Shown here one piece after another: positions 33,675-35,546 of a stretch of DNA of 35,546 nucleotides. Position 1 is the first letter of the stretch. The number at the start of each line of letters is the position of its first letter. Both the position numbers and the translations under genes were made by a program. The stretch is taken from the NCBI GenBank assembly GCA_018334675.1, contig JAGXLL010000025.1:1-35546 (forward strand). Reading direction: 5' to 3'. Origin of the DNA: Bacteroidales bacterium. Its GTDB lineage: Bacteria; Bacteroidota; Bacteroidia; Bacteroidales; UBA12077. The notes under the pieces were generated by a model. The model did no database searches, was not told the DNA's origin, and was given only the letters and a program-made list of their open reading frames with translations.

Positions 33675-34968
33675 ATGGCGTTATACCCTCTTCGGCATCC
33701 TGTTTTTCCTGTCCTACGGGTTGATCCTTTTTGAGGTGCTTCAACAAAACAAATGGATGTTCCTGGCCGGAGAGATCCTGCTGGCAGGTATGCTCGTGCT
33801 TTTCTGGATGCTCTACAGAAATCTGCTTAAACCCATCCAAACCATCAGTTCAGGTATATCCCTTTTGAAAGAGAAGAATTTTTCCACCTACCTTCAGAAA
33901 GTGGGACAGAAGGAGGTGGATGGCATTGTGGAGGTGTACAACCAGATGGTCGAAGAATTGCGGCAGGAAAGGATCGAAAAAGAGGAACGCAACCATTTTC
34001 TCGACCTTCTGCTGGAAGCCAGTCCCGTGGGGGTGATCATCCTGGACCTGGAAGAACGGATCCTGCAGGTAAACCCTGCCGCCCGGCAGCAGTTCCAGGT
34101 ACAAGAACCCGAAGAGATTGAAGGGAAAAAACTGGAAGCACTGGATCATCCGCTTGCTCAGGAAATGGCCGCCATCACCACCCCCCGTTCCGGGTTGATA
34201 CAGCTTGACGGCATGAGCATCTACCAGGTGCACCGAAAATACTTCATGGATCGTGGGTTCAGGCGTACATTCTATATCGTCGAAGATCTGACCCAGGAAT
34301 GGGTGCGTTTTGAGAAAAAATCCTATGAGAAGGTGATCCGTATGATGTCCCATGAGGTGAACAATACAGTAGGCAGCATCAATTCTGTGTTGGGCTCGCT
34401 TTCAGATTATCACCTTCCCTCAGAAGATGCAGCATCACAGGACATCAAAGAAGCCCTGGAAGCCTCCATCGAACGCAACAAAAACCTGAACCGCTTTATG
34501 TCTAACTATGCCAGTGTGGTGAAGATACCCGACCCCCACCTGGAACCACTGAATTTAAATCAACTGGGGGAAAGGGTGCTCGTGTTGTTTCAATCCGAAT
34601 TTCAAAATAGAGCCATCCGTGTGGAAAAGCAACTGAGCCTTGCCCAGCCCCTGGTCCATGCCGACCCGCCCCAACTGGAACAGGTGCTGGTGAATGTGCT
34701 GAAAAACAGCATGGAAGCCATAGGTCAGAAGGGGATCATCCGGATTTATACTTCTGTCGATCCCCTGCAAATACGAATACTCGACAACGGGAAGGGTATT
34801 TCATCGACATCTAAAAATAAGATTTTCACCCCGTTCTATTCTGAAAAAAAGAACGGACAGGGTATTGGCCTTACCTTCATCCGTGAGGTGCTGCTGGCCC
34901 ACCGCTTTTCCTTTTCTCTTTCCACCAACCACCAGGGCTGGACCGAATTTGTGATCCGGTTTGAATGA
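33664..34968 (+). CDS. Sensor histidine kinase with almost no periplasmic loop
   Basis: 434 residues. Two N-terminal helices (~6-22 and ~31-50) are joined by only about eight residues. A HAMP-like linker, a PAS domain (~110-220, with SPVGVIILDLEERILQVNPAA), and the H-box MMSHEVNNTVGSI with H230 follow. Then come the N-box (VLKNSMEAI), and the G-boxes DNGKGIS and GQGIGLTFIREVLLAHRF of the ATPase domain. It should phosphorylate the regulator encoded immediately upstream, with which it overlaps by 11 nt. With no extracellular sensor the signal is probably taken up within the membrane, from the cytoplasm through PAS, or from the transporter itself. Confidence 0.93.
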   Translation: MNLRWRYTLFGILFFLSYGLILFEVLQQNKWMFLAGEILLAGMLVLFWMLYRNLLKPIQTISSGISLLKEKNFSTYLQKVGQKEVDGIVEVYNQMVEELRQERIEKEERNHFLDLLLEASPVGVIILDLEERILQVNPAARQQFQVQEPEEIEGKKLEALDHPLAQEMAAITTPRSGLIQLDGMSIYQVHRKYFMDRGFRRTFYIVEDLTQEWVRFEKKSYEKVIRMMSHEVNNTVGSINSVLGSLSDYHLPSEDAASQDIKEALEASIERNKNLNRFMSNYASVVKIPDPHLEPLNLNQLGERVLVLFQSEFQNRAIRVEKQLSLAQPLVHADPPQLEQVLVNVLKNSMEAIGQKGIIRIYTSVDPLQIRILDNGKGISSTSKNKIFTPFYSEKKNGQGIGLTFIREVLLAHRFSFSLSTNHQGWTEFVIRFE

Positions 34969-35112
34969 GTTGATACCCCATTTTTTGTGAATCATTTTTT
35001 TCGTCTTGCTGTTGTAGAATCATTTGCCCGCTGGTTTGTATTTATTTCTATAATTCAGGTTTTTATAATGTTGATCGGTGGTATTAAGGATCGTATTACC
35101 TGTTAAAATTGA

Positions 35113-35144
35113 TTTGAGGAACCACCGGCTTTGTTTTTTATTTG
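35113..35144 (+). promoter_or_regulatory. Candidate promoter of the ilvD leader
   Basis: TTTG (35113-35116) is followed after 20 bp by TTTATTTG (35137-35144), one mismatch from TAnnTTTG. The spacing is normal for the Bacteroidota primary sigma factor. Transcription would start near 35151, some 15 nt before the leader-peptide ATG at 35166. Confidence 0.5.
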
Positions 35145-35165
35145 TCAGCAAAAGAAAGGCAAATC

Positions 35166-35228
35166 ATGCAAATCCTTTGGTTCACCATTTCCCTGATTTA
35201 TCTCATCGGCATTGACATGCAATGCTGA
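35166..35228 (+). CDS. Ile/Leu-rich leader peptide of the ilvD attenuator
   Basis: A 20-codon frame with ATG at 35166 and TGA at 35226-35228. It reads MQILWFTISL followed by IYLIGIDMQC. It has five Ile codons (positions 3, 8, 11, 14, 16) and three Leu codons (4, 10, 13), but no Val. Codons 7-10 lie over segment 1 of the attenuator (35183-35194), and the stop touches segment 2 (35228-35239). Ribosome position here would therefore choose between the two structures. Too short to be a normal gene. Confidence 0.75.
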   Translation: MQILWFTISLIYLIGIDMQC

Positions 35229-35271
35229 GGGAGATGGTGTATTGTTCTCAATAACATGTGCCATTTCTCCC
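35183..35271 (+). promoter_or_regulatory. Ribosome-mediated attenuator, protector and antiterminator helices
   Basis: Segment 1, CACCATTTCCCT (35183-35194), can pair with segment 2, AGGGAGATGGTG (35228-35239): twelve pairs with one U-G. Segment 2 can instead pair with segment 3, CCATTTCTCCC (35261-35271), through GGGAG/CTCCC and ATGG/CCAT with a two-base bulge. Segment 3 is also the left arm of the terminator at 35259-35291. The 1:2, 2:3 and 3:4 pairings are mutually exclusive, as in trp-type attenuators. Confidence 0.75.
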
Positions 35272-35291
35272 GGGGAGGATGGCATTTTTTT
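35259..35291 (+). terminator. Attenuator terminator before ilvD
   Basis: TGCCAT (35259-35264) pairs with ATGGCA (35279-35284), continued inward by TCTCC (35266-35270) with GGAGG (35274-35278) past one bulged T. Seven T follow at 35285-35291. The ilvD ATG is at 35304, so an intrinsic terminator lies just inside its leader, which makes sense only if it is conditional. Confidence 0.85.
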
Positions 35292-35303
35292 ATGCAATGA
35301 TTT

Positions 35304-35546
35304 ATGAGTGAAGCAAACAGATCTTATTCAAAGAATCCATTAAGAAGCAGGGAGACTACTGAAGGCCGGCAGCGTACCGGAGCCAGGAGCCTGTGGCGTG
35401 CCAACGGGATGAAAGATGGCCAGTTTGGTCAACCGGTCATTGCCATTGCCAATTCCTTCTCTCAGTTTGTTCCCGGGCATGGTCATCTGCATGAGGCGGG
35501 ACAGATGGTTAAATCGGAGATTGAGCAGCTGGGATGTTTTGCTGCT
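35304..35546 (+). CDS. ilvD: Dihydroxy-acid dehydratase, N-terminal part
   Basis: The first 81 residues of a gene that runs off the right edge. It begins [20 protein letters not shown] and then shows [41 protein letters not shown] and [15 protein letters not shown], the standard opening of the IlvD family. An ATG at 35293 is followed by a stop after two codons, so 35304 is the start. The enzyme dehydrates dihydroxy-isovalerate and dihydroxy-methylvalerate to the keto acids of valine and isoleucine. In many Bacteroidota ilvD is the first gene of the ilv/leu operon, so the leader terminator would control the whole pathway. Confidence 0.93.
   Translation, partial: MSEANRSYSKNPLRSRETTEGRQRTGARSLWRANGMKDGQFGQPVIAIANSFSQFVPGHGHLHEAGQMVKSEIEQLGCFAA

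Overview
The window comes from a Bacteroidota chromosome, most likely a Bacteroidales/Marinilabiliales-type genome. The grounds are a gliding-motility type (CHU_C, T9SS type-B) sorting domain, an S46 dipeptidyl-peptidase, the gene order rsfS-ftsH-cdsA-psd, several ~790-residue double MacB/FtsX permeases, TAnnTTTG-type promoter elements and little sign of Shine-Dalgarno sequences. No rRNA, tRNA, CRISPR array, transposase or phage gene was seen; this looks like ordinary chromosome.

Layout. 1-4183: a truncated TlpA-like lipoprotein, a T9SS cargo protein, a DMT/EamA exporter, an unknown lipoprotein and phosphatidylserine decarboxylase. 4328-7917 (minus strand): rsfS-ftsH-cdsA, linking ribosome silencing, membrane proteolysis and phospholipid synthesis. 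8099-13200: small housekeeping genes (birA, an SRPBCC protein, pyrE, a NUDIX hydrolase, a thioredoxin-fold protein, coaD, a helical-backbone metal receptor). 13408-16638: a 1076-residue fusion of an endonuclease-Q-like PHP nuclease with a UvrD-type helicase. 17007-24451: three tandem large FtsX-type permeases without an ATPase. 24479-27665: two small genes and an S46 peptidase. 27878-34968: a six-gene operon (membrane-fusion protein, ATPase, two permeases, NtrC-family regulator, histidine kinase). 35113-35546: leader region and start of ilvD.

Two regulatory systems can be read from the DNA. (1) Three near-consensus sigma-54 (-24/-12) promoters lie the same short distance (24-26 nt from the -12 C to the ATG) in front of two large permease genes and the transporter/two-component operon. 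Each has CGAACA boxes upstream at roughly helical phasing. The NtrC-type activator at the end of the six-gene operon is the obvious candidate regulator, so the orphan permeases and the complete ABC system probably form one sigma-54 regulon. (2) The ilvD leader has all the parts of a classical ribosome-mediated attenuator: a promoter, a 20-codon Ile/Leu-rich leader peptide, mutually exclusive 1:2, 2:3 and 3:4 helices, and a U-tract terminator just before ilvD.

All functional calls are from reading motifs by eye; no database search or folding program was run.
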